DNA of 64,000 nucleotides from CAYTKU01 sp964550845 (GTDB lineage Bacteria > Patescibacteriota > Patescibacteriia > Magasanikbacterales > UBA922). The translations under genes and the position numbers were made by a program. Positions within the stretch are counted from its first letter, which is position 1. Each line of letters begins with the position of its first letter. The notes under the pieces are model-generated. The model did no database searches. It saw only the letters and a list, made by a program, of their open reading frames with translations, and was not told the origin of the DNA. The stretch lies in NCBI GenBank assembly GCA_964550845.1, contig CAZKAD010000001.1, forward strand, positions 1 through 64,000. Direction: 5' to 3'. Positions 1 through 8,137 of this stretch are shown piece by piece.

Positions 1-88
1 ATAGGACTCTTTGAAATGATTAAACGTCCTTATAGGACTCTTTGAAATGATTAAACGTCCTTATAGGACTCTTTGAAATGATTAAATA
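1..88. repeat. 31-bp tandem repeat, about 3 copies
   Basis: Three copies of a unit reading ATAGGACTCTTTGAAATGAT followed by TAAACGTCCTT. Each unit can form a short hairpin (GTCCT/AGGAC) and carries the TTAAACGT core found in many spacers of this window. The last TTAA supplies the stop codon of the minus-strand gene at 82. The array may continue beyond the left edge. Confidence 0.9.
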
Positions 89-759
89 AAAGCAGAAACA
101 AGTGAAAATACTCTCGGGTCATACAAAGATTGTTGTTGAGAATCATACAATGTTCCTTCTCCAGATAAACTATGTGTAAGTAAGATATACAGTTTAAAAT
201 ATCCATCAAAAGGCTCTATTTTATCCGTCAGGCCCATTCGATGGAGGCGAGGAACATCTTTGTTTACATGATTATTCTCAAAGTTGAGAATTTTTAATAA
301 GATTTGAAGATGATTTTTGTGTCCAGTCCAATCCAACGGGTCAATCAGATGAATTATTTTCTTTACATTCGTTTCTCTTGAAAACACTCTTTGATACATT
401 GTAAAATTATTTACATGCATTTCCTTCGCGTGAAGATGTTCGAGAAAATCACTGCGCGGAGAAAGTCGATTTTCTGCACTAAAAAATAACATGTAACAAT
501 GAAAATTGTCAGTCAAAGGAAGTTTATCATTAATGTGAATCGAGACGAAAAAGATGTAGTTTTGTTGATACAAGATTGATAATTGATCAAAAAGGGGTTG
601 AAGATTTCGATCTCGAACACGAAAGAGTGATACTAAAGTATTTGCATGTTTCGATTCAAAAGTAAAGAACTGCCGGCTCACTTGGCGAATAATAATCATT
701 GCATAATTATGTGTAGTCACATAATTATGAAGTTGTTTGACTCTATCTCGACGTGTCAT
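82..759 (-). CDS. Uncharacterised protein with C-terminal LYDP-R tail
   Basis: A 225-residue protein I cannot assign to a family. Its last 15 residues (SLYDPRVFSLVSAFI) match the C-terminal tail of six other proteins here (21801-22763, 59098-60534, 60661-61323, 61372-62034, 62091-62801, 62842-63528), so it is probably a distant member of that group. The body is mixed alpha/beta with no membrane segment and no clear catalytic motif. The stop codon lies inside the repeat at 1-88. The ATG at 759 is the only good start. Confidence 0.75.
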   Translation of the reverse strand: MTRRDRVKQLHNYVTTHNYAMIIIRQVSRQFFTFESKHANTLVSLFRVRDRNLQPLFDQLSILYQQNYIFFVSIHINDKLPLTDNFHCYMLFFSAENRLSPRSDFLEHLHAKEMHVNNFTMYQRVFSRETNVKKIIHLIDPLDWTGHKNHLQILLKILNFENNHVNKDVPRLHRMGLTDKIEPFDGYFKLYILLTHSLSGEGTLYDSQQQSLYDPRVFSLVSAFI

Positions 760-800
760 TATTCATCAATGACATTCTCAGAAGAAAGATGAATGGAATA

Positions 801-1286
801 TCATTTTTTCTCTTCCGTTTTCTCTTTTGTTTTTTCTTGTTGATCGAGAGGTTTTCTTGGATCGTATTTAAAACATCCTTGACATTTACCTGAAAAGAAA
901 TATTTCTTTTCACTCATTCTTCTCTCAGAGACAATCACAAGACCGCAGTTTGAACAGACATCAAAGTTAATCGTGTCGATTACCAAATAACCAAAATCAA
1001 CTGCCTTTCGAATCAGTGCACTCAAAATCTTCCGATTTTCCCGAGCTCCAAGATAGGTATCTTTGACGATTAGAATCCCCATTTCCGGAGGTTCAACACC
1101 AATTTGGACACATCCTTTGACCCACCCAATGTTGAATCGTTCAATTTCTTTTGCAAATCCGGCGGCTCTTTTACAGAGCCATCCCGGCAAGATAAGATCA
1201 ACAAAATTAATAAAATCTTTTGGATGTTCAGGGATATTCGAAATTACTTTTTCAACATTGAGTCCGACATCTGTATATTCAGACAT
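801..1286 (-). CDS. Zinc-ribbon-like protein, unknown function
   Basis: 161 residues. The N-terminal two thirds is mixed alpha/beta without a recognised motif. The C-terminal third holds two Cys pairs (CSNC and CQGC) about 25 residues apart, the pattern of a single zinc ribbon. The extreme C-terminus is a charged Lys/Glu tail. Genes of this type in large DNA viruses are often nucleic-acid associated, but nothing here proves it. It lies 41 bp from the neighbouring minus-strand gene ending upstream. Confidence 0.7.
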   Translation of the reverse strand: MSEYTDVGLNVEKVISNIPEHPKDFINFVDLILPGWLCKRAAGFAKEIERFNIGWVKGCVQIGVEPPEMGILIVKDTYLGARENRKILSALIRKAVDFGYLVIDTINFDVCSNCGLVIVSERRMSEKKYFFSGKCQGCFKYDPRKPLDQQEKTKEKTEEKK

Positions 1287-1336
1287 TCAAGTTTTTGTTT
1301 CAATGAAAAACTTTTAACCTTTTCATGGATGTAAAT

Positions 1337-1399
1337 GTTTATCCAGTTCCGCAGAACGTTTATCCAGTTCCGCAGAACGTTTAATCAGTTCCGCAGAAC
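1337..1399. repeat. 21-bp tandem hairpin repeat, 3 copies
   Basis: Three units of GTTTATCCAGTTCCGCAGAA plus C, the third with a one-base change. Each unit has GTTC/GAAC arms around CGCA. The array sits between two minus-strand genes, and the following TTAA supplies the stop codon of the gene ending at 1406. Confidence 0.85.
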
Positions 1400-1405
1400 G
1401 TTTAA

Positions 1406-1798
1406 TTACCACCAACCTTCAACCAACCAATAATTCGATTTGTTTTTACCTTCTTGAGGAACTTCCTTCTGCATTCGCTCCGCTTCCCGTACTGATTCAA
1501 TTGGTTGAGTTATTTCAACGGGAGACATTTCGGCTAAAGCAGGAATTTCTTGATATTTCTTTTCGCGTAGTTGAAAATTGTACAATTCTTGTTGTGTCTT
1601 TTGATGTGCCTGATGTTCTAGTTCAAGATTTTTTGATGTATGTTCAAGTTCTTTTGTAAGTTTCTCACATTTGAGCTGCATTTCAGCAAGATTACGAATC
1701 AGTTCTTCATTTTTACGTCTCACAAAGGCATTTTCTTGAAGAAGGTTTTGGTTTTGAGCCATTACCTTTTGAGTTTTTTCACGAGAATATTGAGCCAT
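1406..1798 (-). CDS. Small coiled-coil protein
   Basis: About 130 residues from the ATG at 1798 (MAQYSREK). Upstream in-frame residues would need a TTG start, so I prefer the ATG. Residues 10-100 are rich in Glu, Lys, Gln and Leu with heptad spacing, which predicts one long coiled coil. The C-terminal 30 residues are less ordered and end Gly-Trp-Trp. No enzymatic motif; a structural or scaffold role is a guess. Confidence 0.7.
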   Translation of the reverse strand: MAQYSREKTQKVMAQNQNLLQENAFVRRKNEELIRNLAEMQLKCEKLTKELEHTSKNLELEHQAHQKTQQELYNFQLREKKYQEIPALAEMSPVEITQPIESVREAERMQKEVPQEGKNKSNYWLVEGWW

Positions 1799-1872
1799 CT
1801 TTCTTTTCAAAAGAAAAAACTGATTTTCTTTTGCGACTTCAATGGAGTGAAATCAAGTTTTTTGATCGAAGA

Positions 1873-3102
1873 ATGTCTTTAAGCAAATTTACTCGAGAAA
1901 CTCTTGAATCTGCCCAACAAGTTCAAATTGTTGATCGGCTCGATGATCTTGTGATGTACTGTTATGACGCAGACAGCGATCTCGATCAAGCCGACCATCT
2001 CATTCGCCAATCAAGAGGTCTAGTCTTCCATGGAGAAAAATTGTTGGTCAAAACATTCCCATATACCCCGATGTATCTCGGAGTGACTCACGGAATCTAT
2101 CTTCGACACTTTGAGAAAGTGACCGTTGATGGAGGTAAACCAGCTTTCCAAATTCTTCCAAAGACGGAATTCAATTATCTCCAAGCCAATTGGGGTAAAC
2201 TAATTTTTTATCCGGCTCAAGAAGGAACTTTGATTCGTGCTTTCGCCGTCAATGGGAAGTGGTATTTTGCAACTCACCGAAGATTGGACGCGAATCGATG
2301 CTTTTGGGGAGGAAAAATCTCATTTGGTGAGCTGTTTGCGTTTGCACTCAAGAAGTTGTTTAATTCTGAGAAGACAAATGAAGAAATCCTCAATGAACTT
2401 TCTTCCCATCTTAATCAATCAAAAGTGTATGTCTTTTTGCTCAAACCTACAATTCAAACTCGAATTGTCTCGTTTCCCGATGAAAAGGAACCTGTGATTC
2501 TAGTTGGAGTATTCGAAAACAATGTTTTTCAAAAAGATTTTGAATCAATTCCGGGGATTCCATCAGTCAAACAATTGACCGGATTTCGAGACATTTTCGA
2601 TCTCTACAAAAGAGTGGAAGGAATGGCTCCCGAATATTACCAGGGAGTTTTGATCATGACCCCTAAAGGAGAATGTATCAAGATTTGTTCTTATCAATAT
2701 CTTCATCGATATCTTTTGCGAGGCAATGTTGACTCGATTAAACTTCGATATCTCCAAATCCTTTCTCATCCCCATTTGATTGAGTGTTTTCGTCAAATGT
2801 ACCCTGAGAAGGAAGCCGATTTCGATGAATATGAAGATATCATCGACGGCATTGCTCAAACACTTGCTGACCATTATAATCGAAGATATGGAACAGAACG
2901 AAAAGAATATGTCATTCTCGAACCAGTCGAACATCATTTCTTGGTCGGAGTGAGAGCTACATATAACTACTCTAACATTGATCCTGCTGTCATGAGAGAA
3001 TATCTAATTCGAGACATGAAAGTCTCAGACTTGAACAAAATGATTCATGATGATCTTCATCTCCGACGCGACATTGAGAAGATCATTGACGCAGATGATT
3101 AA
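1873..3102 (+). CDS. RNA ligase-fold protein (T4 Rnl1-like), possibly inactive
   Basis: 409 residues from the ATG at 1873; codons upstream in frame start only with TTG. The N-terminal half resembles the nucleotidyltransferase fold of T4 RNA ligase 1-like proteins: SRGLVF near residue 45, then EGTLIRAF followed by KWYFATHR about 30 residues on, a block common in giant-virus ligase-like proteins. In true ligases the lysine that takes AMP sits in KxDG; the matching position here reads AQEG, so that lysine seems absent. The protein may be a non-catalytic RNA-end binder or may use another lysine. A hairpin and an AAAACTGATTTTC element lie just upstream. Confidence 0.6.
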   Translation: MSLSKFTRETLESAQQVQIVDRLDDLVMYCYDADSDLDQADHLIRQSRGLVFHGEKLLVKTFPYTPMYLGVTHGIYLRHFEKVTVDGGKPAFQILPKTEFNYLQANWGKLIFYPAQEGTLIRAFAVNGKWYFATHRRLDANRCFWGGKISFGELFAFALKKLFNSEKTNEEILNELSSHLNQSKVYVFLLKPTIQTRIVSFPDEKEPVILVGVFENNVFQKDFESIPGIPSVKQLTGFRDIFDLYKRVEGMAPEYYQGVLIMTPKGECIKICSYQYLHRYLLRGNVDSIKLRYLQILSHPHLIECFRQMYPEKEADFDEYEDIIDGIAQTLADHYNRRYGTERKEYVILEPVEHHFLVGVRATYNYSNIDPAVMREYLIRDMKVSDLNKMIHDDLHLRRDIEKIIDADD

Positions 3103-3159
3103 TTCCGATCTTAAAATAAATAATGCTCAATAATGCTCAATCACGTTTCGACGTGATCG

Positions 3160-3248
3160 AAGTTTTTAACAAGTCCTTCAAGACGTTTAACCACTTCAGA
3201 GAGTCCCGAAGGATGTTTAACCAATCTTGACGAAATCGTTTTAATCAT
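3160..3248. repeat. Degenerate TTAAAC-type hairpin repeats
   Basis: Three diverged copies of the spacer repeat (arms such as AAGTCCTTCAAGACG and GTCCCGAAGGATG) with intervening TTTAAC. The last one provides the stop codon of the minus-strand gene at 3241. Confidence 0.7.
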
Positions 3249-3789
3249 CGCTATCAGGACTTGTCGAAGGTGTAATAATTTTTAACTCCGAAAATGGCTT
3301 GAGAAAAGGATGGTGGACGTAAACTTCTTGAATTTTGTTCTGCACCGTTTCAATCAAAACGTCAAGATTGCAGACAAATTTGAGGTCCGAGTTGTATGTA
3401 ACTCGCAAATTTGAAATGCCTTGAATTGAAGCTTCAAGATCTCGAAGAAGATCTTGTACATGCTTGCTCTCGGGAGATTTTTGAATCAAAGCATCGAGAA
3501 TCTCAAATGAACGAGATAATGTCTCCGATAAAAATGATTGAGTTTTACTTCGGCTATCACAATTCCAAGTACGGAGGAATTTGGCAGTCATACTCTCTTG
3601 CTGGAGAGATAAAGGTTCGGTTGAAATTTTAACATTTGTCGGAATCTTTCCAATAAACTTGAGACGACTCTTCACTTCTTCGTTTCCACTCAAAGAGACA
3701 GTACTCATTTGATTAAGAGAAAAAATTTGTTTTGCTGCCGAAATCAAAGAAAGCGAGGTCGAAACTTCTTGTAAGGAAGGAACACTCAT
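3241..3789 (-). CDS. Uncharacterised protein
   Basis: 182 residues with no recognised family. The N-terminus is Ser/Leu-rich (MSVPSLQEVS), the centre predicts helices with many Ser and Glu, and the C-terminus ends in an acidic SPDSDD tail. There is no membrane segment and no Cys cluster. It is divergent from the gene at 3830 with 40 bp between starts, so both promoters must overlap in that short region. Confidence 0.7.
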   Translation of the reverse strand: MSVPSLQEVSTSLSLISAAKQIFSLNQMSTVSLSGNEEVKSRLKFIGKIPTNVKISTEPLSLQQESMTAKFLRTWNCDSRSKTQSFLSETLSRSFEILDALIQKSPESKHVQDLLRDLEASIQGISNLRVTYNSDLKFVCNLDVLIETVQNKIQEVYVHHPFLKPFSELKIITPSTSPDSDD

Positions 3790-3829
3790 TTAGCCCTTTT
3801 TTGACTGGAGAAAAGAGAAAAAAGAAAAA

Positions 3830-4504
3830 ATGGCAACCGATGGAGAAGACTATGAGTTTCTCATCGATGAATCGAAGTCGAGATTGCAGACCTTAAAAGC
3901 AGGTCTAGAAATTTATTCAAAAAAGTTCCCTGAAGATAAGAAAGGAATTGCAAGATTTCAAAGTTTGATTCGAAAAGAAGAAGATCGATATAACATCTAT
4001 TCGATGTTCCAAGCTGCTGAACATGGAAGTATGCTCTCGTTTGCAAGCTCAGTATCAATCAATCATCAAATCAACGAACAAAATTTTGAATTAGTAAATT
4101 CAGACGAAATTCGTCAAAAACTATCTCCACATGCTATTGAAGACGATATGTCAGAGTTTTCTTTTTTGATTTCTCCAAGAGCAGATGGACTCGTCAAAAT
4201 TCCAATCGATCAAATTCTTCATGGAGGAAAAAACGTTCCTCTTGGTCAGAGAGTGATCAAAATGCCGAAAAATTTGGATCAAACTATTCGAACGGTAAGA
4301 CAAAAATTAGCTGAAGAAAAAACACAGTTGAAAGATGTGTTCCCAAAAGAGGTTCACCCGACGAAGGAGGTTCACCCGACGAAGGAGGTTCACCCGACGA
4401 AGGAGGTTCACCCTGAAAAACAACCAATCAAAAACACATTAGTTCAACCACCACCGAAAGGAATGGCAAAAAAAGTGATCATTGCAGAGCCAAAGAAAAA
4501 ATGA
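3830..4504 (+). CDS. Uncharacterised protein with VHPTKE repeats
   Basis: 224 residues. Residues 1-60 predict a helical N-terminus, the middle is mixed, and residues 170-195 contain an in-frame array of the hexapeptide VHPTKE (about four copies), followed by a basic C-terminus (PKKK). The repeat region is probably disordered and of variable length. No family is recognised. It is followed by the gene at 4512 with 7 bp between stop and start, suggesting linked transcription. Confidence 0.75.
   Translation: MATDGEDYEFLIDESKSRLQTLKAGLEIYSKKFPEDKKGIARFQSLIRKEEDRYNIYSMFQAAEHGSMLSFASSVSINHQINEQNFELVNSDEIRQKLSPHAIEDDMSEFSFLISPRADGLVKIPIDQILHGGKNVPLGQRVIKMPKNLDQTIRTVRQKLAEEKTQLKDVFPKEVHPTKEVHPTKEVHPTKEVHPEKQPIKNTLVQPPPKGMAKKVIIAEPKKK
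4343..4413 (+). repeat. 18-bp in-frame repeat (VHPTKE codons)
   Basis: Near-perfect tandem copies of GAGGTTCACCCGACGAAG inside the gene at 3830. The 18-bp unit keeps frame, so copy number can vary without disrupting the protein. Confidence 0.9.
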
Positions 4505-4511
4505 AAGAAAT

Positions 4512-5207
4512 ATGGCTCGTGAATCGAAGGATGGAATCTTTAGCGGAGTTTCAACTCTTGATCAACTTAAATCGAGAATAATTGAATTGTATCAAGATGA
4601 TTCGAATAAGCTTAAACAATTGCTCAATGATTTAGTTCAGACTCAATCATTAGAACAAAAGAATGAAATTTTTAAAGACGAAGAATTGGCTCGCCTTCGT
4701 TCATTTGAACAAAAATATACGTTGATAACCGAAGCTTGTTCAAGAGATAAGAACAAGGAAAAACAATTAGTCTTTTCTTTTCTCCACGATGAGCAAGTCG
4801 ATTTACCTTTGATTCCATTGTATGACTTGAATCGATTTGAGAAACTCTTTCTCCAAGATGAATGTTACAAATGGTTAATTAATCAGCATTCACCCAAGGA
4901 AGAGGCTGATTCAATCTTTGCTTGGACTCGTCATCCAAATGGATTCGTTGTACGAGCCGATGGAAGATGTTTTATCGTCGATGCCAAAATGTCAAAAACA
5001 TTAAACATTCTCGGGGTGGATAATATTCTCGAACAAAATGCTTGCCCGGTTGATCTCTCGGCGTATGAAACACCGAGATGTGAAGTATTTTGGACAACCA
5101 AAGGACCAAGTATTTGTCTATTTACTCGAGAGGGTAAACTAATTGATCAACCACGAATTCCGTTGAATAAAATTTCGTTCAAGATGATTCGTCATTTCAT
5201 CAATTAA
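4512..5207 (+). CDS. Uncharacterised protein
   Basis: 231 residues from the ATG at 4512 (MARESKDG); an upstream TTG in frame would overlap the preceding gene. The first 80 residues predict helices (DQLKSRIIELYQ), the rest is mixed with a beta-rich end. No motif allows a functional call. The genes at 3830, 4512, 5278 and 6330 run in one direction, and all have a helical N-terminal third and a beta-rich remainder, but I do not see clear homology between this one and the pair that follows. Confidence 0.75.
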   Translation: MARESKDGIFSGVSTLDQLKSRIIELYQDDSNKLKQLLNDLVQTQSLEQKNEIFKDEELARLRSFEQKYTLITEACSRDKNKEKQLVFSFLHDEQVDLPLIPLYDLNRFEKLFLQDECYKWLINQHSPKEEADSIFAWTRHPNGFVVRADGRCFIVDAKMSKTLNILGVDNILEQNACPVDLSAYETPRCEVFWTTKGPSICLFTREGKLIDQPRIPLNKISFKMIRHFIN

Positions 5208-5228
5208 TTCTTATTGTTGAAAAATTGA

Positions 5229-5254
5229 TTTCTTCACTTCGAGTAGTGAAGAAA
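5229..5254. promoter_or_regulatory. Spacer hairpin with AAAATTGATTT element
   Basis: AAAAATTGATTT at 5219-5230 runs into a 10-bp stem (TTTCTTCACT/AGTGAAGAAA) with a six-base loop, ending 24 bp before the ATG at 5278. The first element resembles the mimivirus early promoter core AAAATTGA; the hairpin could instead end the upstream transcript. Confidence 0.5.
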
Positions 5255-5277
5255 ATTCAAACATTTCAAACATCTCA

Positions 5278-6198
5278 ATGCCATTCACTTTTGACCTCGA
5301 AAATGAGCGAAAAGAAATTCGACTTCTTGTTGAGCAATCGGGATACAAACTCCTTGTTCCACAGCTCGAAAAATGTAAAGAAAAAATTAATGCACTCTTA
5401 ACAACTTTGATGACAGCACCTTCGAACGAGGTGGTATCAGAAGTTAGTCAATGTTGCGGCGAACTGAATCAAATTACATCTGCAATTAATCAATTGACCC
5501 GTAATGATCCTCGAGAATTGACAGATTTTCTTTTGTCATCTCCAGTCTGTGAAGATCCAGATTCGAATTTTGTCATTGTAGTTCCAAATGGTAAAAATGG
5601 ATACGATGTCGAGGGTCTTCGTTTCTATTATTATCAAAAAATAGTTGAACGATTTGCCTGTCAACCAAATCTCAAGGATGTAGAAGAGGAACCATTTGAT
5701 ATTCAGTGCTGTAAAGATAAATCCGTTTTGTTTATTAGTAACGAGAATGGAGCCCATCGATTTATTTTTCCAGACAAGTTGATTCCGATTGCAAAATTGC
5801 TTGGTGTCTGGGTTCAAAACAAAAAGAAAATCAAAGATTCTCCCGGAGAAGTAAAAACTCTCACTGATGTTCGAATTCGATTCGACCTTGATGGACCTGT
5901 TCTTGAAATTGCCTACTTGGAAAATGGAATTGAAAAGAGATTTGTTGATGAAGGAAGTGTGATCATTGACAATTTTTCGCTAAAAACATACCAATTGTTT
6001 GCTTTGATTAAAAATTCGAATCTTCTTGATCTCGATCCAAATAACGAACATCTCCTCAATGTGAAATCTTACTTTGATACACAAGATAGAATTTCACAAA
6101 AGGCTAGAGAGGCACTTTTGGCAACGAGAAAAGAATCTACATTGGCACCCATTGAAGAAAATGCCGAATCGAGACAATTAAAGAACAAAGAAGATTGA
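5278..6198 (+). CDS. Paralogue A of a tandem pair, unknown function
   Basis: 306 residues. The N-terminus (MPFTFDLENERKEIRLLVEQ) aligns with that of the next gene (MPINFDLHQEEKELRELIER), and similarity continues through a helical region to about residue 90 and again in the C-terminal beta-rich part (KLIPIAKLLGV against KLLPVAKFLNV; DVRIRFDLDGPVLE against DIRIRLERGPVFE). This is a tandem duplication. Function unknown; no catalytic motif seen. Each copy is followed by an almost identical 11-bp hairpin. Confidence 0.85.
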   Translation: MPFTFDLENERKEIRLLVEQSGYKLLVPQLEKCKEKINALLTTLMTAPSNEVVSEVSQCCGELNQITSAINQLTRNDPRELTDFLLSSPVCEDPDSNFVIVVPNGKNGYDVEGLRFYYYQKIVERFACQPNLKDVEEEPFDIQCCKDKSVLFISNENGAHRFIFPDKLIPIAKLLGVWVQNKKKIKDSPGEVKTLTDVRIRFDLDGPVLEIAYLENGIEKRFVDEGSVIIDNFSLKTYQLFALIKNSNLLDLDPNNEHLLNVKSYFDTQDRISQKAREALLATRKESTLAPIEENAESRQLKNKED

Positions 6199-6226
6199 GA
6201 GATAATCAAATATAAAAATAATACAT

Positions 6227-6250
6227 TTTAATTCTCCGAGGAGAATTAAA
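6227..6250. terminator. 3-prime hairpin after paralogue A
   Basis: Perfect 11-bp stem TTTAATTCTCC/GGAGAATTAAA with a two-base loop, 29 bp after the stop at 6198. The same hairpin, differing only in the loop, follows paralogue B. A role in transcript ending, as known for mimivirus hairpins, is inference. Confidence 0.6.
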
Positions 6251-6329
6251 CATTTTTTAATAATCAATTAGACTGGCCCCAAAGAATAAAAATGATTTTT
6301 AATCTCTAGGAAAAGAAGGATGATATCCA

Positions 6330-7169
6330 ATGCCCATCAACTTTGATCTCCACCAGGAAGAAAAAGAACTTCGAGAGCTGATCGAACGTTCAAATTTCAA
6401 GCTCTTGATTCCAGATCTTGAACAATGCGAAATAAAGTTTCACTCCTTAACAAAAGCTTTGAAGGAAGCTCCAAGAAAAAAAGAATGTGAACAAGAAGTA
6501 ATGAAATTCTGTGAAAAATTTCAATCAATCTCAAGAGAAATGATTAATTTGTTTGAACAACATCATCGAAAAGTTGAAAGTTTTTTCAAGTCAAAAATTT
6601 ACGACGCGAATGGAGACGGAGAATCATTTCCTCTTCTTGAGGAAAGAGAAGGTAAATATATTCAAACTTCTTTCCATCACGCTTGTTTTGTTCGATATTC
6701 AAACAAGTTTATCTTGACTCAATTTCCAACCGAAGAATTGGATGAAGTTGAGATTGAGATTATAACGAGAAAAAATGGTCATATTTTGCAAGTACTTGAC
6801 TCAGATGGATTTCCGATTCTTCAATTTTCTTTTCCATCAAAGCTGCTACCAGTGGCTAAATTTTTGAACGTTTGCATTATATATGATGAAAATGAGGAAC
6901 GAAATTCCTCAAATGATTTTGACGATTCAATTCTTCAGTTAAATGACATTCGAATTCGCCTTGAGCGAGGACCTGTTTTTGAATTTTCCTATAAAGTCGG
7001 CGATAAATATTTTCTTTATTATAGTACAGAAAGTTTGAGTCCGGATACACTTTGTCTCGATTCATATCGATTGATTGCCTCGATTGGTTGTATGAATTTA
7101 CTCGATCTTGAAGATCGGGATCGAAGTTTAATCGAACTTAAACATTGGGCTAATAAAAGCAAACACTAA
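6330..7169 (+). CDS. Paralogue B of a tandem pair, unknown function
   Basis: 279 residues, homologous along its length to the gene at 5278: helical N-terminal third with heptad-like Leu/Glu spacing, then a beta-rich region. Shared landmarks are the N-terminal FDL block, a LIPDLEQC segment near residue 33 and the DIRIRLERGPVFEF strand pair near residue 210. Divergence between the copies is high, so the duplication is not recent. No enzymatic motif; a structural role is possible but unproven. Confidence 0.85.
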   Translation: MPINFDLHQEEKELRELIERSNFKLLIPDLEQCEIKFHSLTKALKEAPRKKECEQEVMKFCEKFQSISREMINLFEQHHRKVESFFKSKIYDANGDGESFPLLEEREGKYIQTSFHHACFVRYSNKFILTQFPTEELDEVEIEIITRKNGHILQVLDSDGFPILQFSFPSKLLPVAKFLNVCIIYDENEERNSSNDFDDSILQLNDIRIRLERGPVFEFSYKVGDKYFLYYSTESLSPDTLCLDSYRLIASIGCMNLLDLEDRDRSLIELKHWANKSKH

Positions 7170-7176
7170 ATAATAT

Positions 7177-7200
7177 TTTAATTCTCCGCGGAGAATTAAA
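7177..7200. terminator. 3-prime hairpin after paralogue B
   Basis: Perfect 11-bp stem TTTAATTCTCC/GGAGAATTAAA, loop GC, between the plus-strand gene ending at 7169 and the minus-strand gene ending at 7208. It could serve both converging transcripts. Confidence 0.6.
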
Positions 7201-7207
7201 TGTCTCT

Positions 7208-7726
7208 TTATGTAATTACCCGATACACAATTCCATCTTTGGCTTCAATCTTAACTACGCCACTCGACCAACCATTGTATCGGACAATTGGATCACTCGA
7301 CAAAATCTTTGGAAGATGTTCTCGTTTGTAAGGCAATTTTTTCTCTTCTTCGGGAGTAAGCAAAATATGCTTTGGAACAAGAATATGTTTGTTCAAATTT
7401 CCAATTAAGAGTTTTTCAGGTTCAGAATGAACTTCAAATCTTTGCTTGTCCATGTTTAGAGTTTCATTCATACCGGGAGCAACATCTCGACAGATAATAA
7501 TTGCTCGGTTTTTACCAAACGCAACTAAGGCCGATTCAACAGCCTTCAAATGTGCAGTTACAAATTTACCTTCTCCTTTCACATGATCAAAGAAAGTGAA
7601 GAAGATAATTTGTCTCGCGTTGACAAAGAGTCGTCCGGCAGTACATTCGTGTTCTTCACATTTTGCCTCGCCACGGACTGCGAGCATTTCATTGACCTTT
7701 TCAAGGATCTTATTTTGAAACTCCAT
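7208..7726 (-). CDS. rpb5: DNA-directed RNA polymerase subunit RPB5-like
   Basis: 172 residues. The C-terminal 75 residues match the RPB5/RpoH assembly domain: LVPKHILLTPEEEKKLPYK, then LPKILSSDPIVRYNGW and GVVKIEAKDG ending YRVIT, which is the family signature (HxxL, LPxIxxxDPxxRY, GxVVKI). The N-terminal jaw domain is shorter than in eukaryotic RPB5 (about 210 residues) but keeps a plausible fold. It would be part of a virus-encoded RNA polymerase. No other polymerase subunit lies in the window. Confidence 0.88.
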   Translation of the reverse strand: MEFQNKILEKVNEMLAVRGEAKCEEHECTAGRLFVNARQIIFFTFFDHVKGEGKFVTAHLKAVESALVAFGKNRAIIICRDVAPGMNETLNMDKQRFEVHSEPEKLLIGNLNKHILVPKHILLTPEEEKKLPYKREHLPKILSSDPIVRYNGWSSGVVKIEAKDGIVYRVIT

Positions 7727-7776
7727 TGTTTTTCCTCATCTTTTAAGATGAGAAAATCATTTTTACTTCCTTTCCG

Positions 7777-8079
7777 TTAATTTGAAGAACTAAGTTTTTG
7801 TTCAAAACGAAAAATTTTATCAGGAGTCTTATGATACCAAACAAGAGATTCTCCCTGTGGTCCATCACAGAGGAATTGTATCCACGTTGATTTTAACTTC
7901 GGCGGATCTCCTTCAGCCATTTCAAAATGATTTGTCTTTTTTATAACCGCACAAGTGAAAGGTTTTTGATTCCCTTCGACAAAAGATGAGCAATTTTCTT
8001 TCATCTTCTGACGGGTAAATTCAATCAATTCATTTCTCACTTGGCGAACTAAGGGTAATGGAGGCGGGAAATCATCCAT
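7777..8079 (-). CDS. Small uncharacterised protein
   Basis: 100 residues beginning MDDFPPPLPLVRQV. The first part is proline-rich then helical; the second half is beta-rich with several aromatics (STWIQFLCDG, SLVWYHKTPD). No family is recognised. It lies head to head with the large helicase gene (start 8138), leaving 58 bp for two promoters, and 50 bp upstream of RPB5 on the same strand. Confidence 0.65.
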   Translation of the reverse strand: MDDFPPPLPLVRQVRNELIEFTRQKMKENCSSFVEGNQKPFTCAVIKKTNHFEMAEGDPPKLKSTWIQFLCDGPQGESLVWYHKTPDKIFRFEQKLSSSN

Positions 8080-8137
8080 TTCTTTGTCGCTTTTTATGAC
8101 AAAAATTAAAATTTATTTCAGTTTTCTAAACATAAGC

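Noticed and set aside
1831..1872. Upstream start for the ligase-like gene
   Set aside because: The codon is TTG; the ATG at 1873 follows a typical spacer hairpin and promoter-like element.
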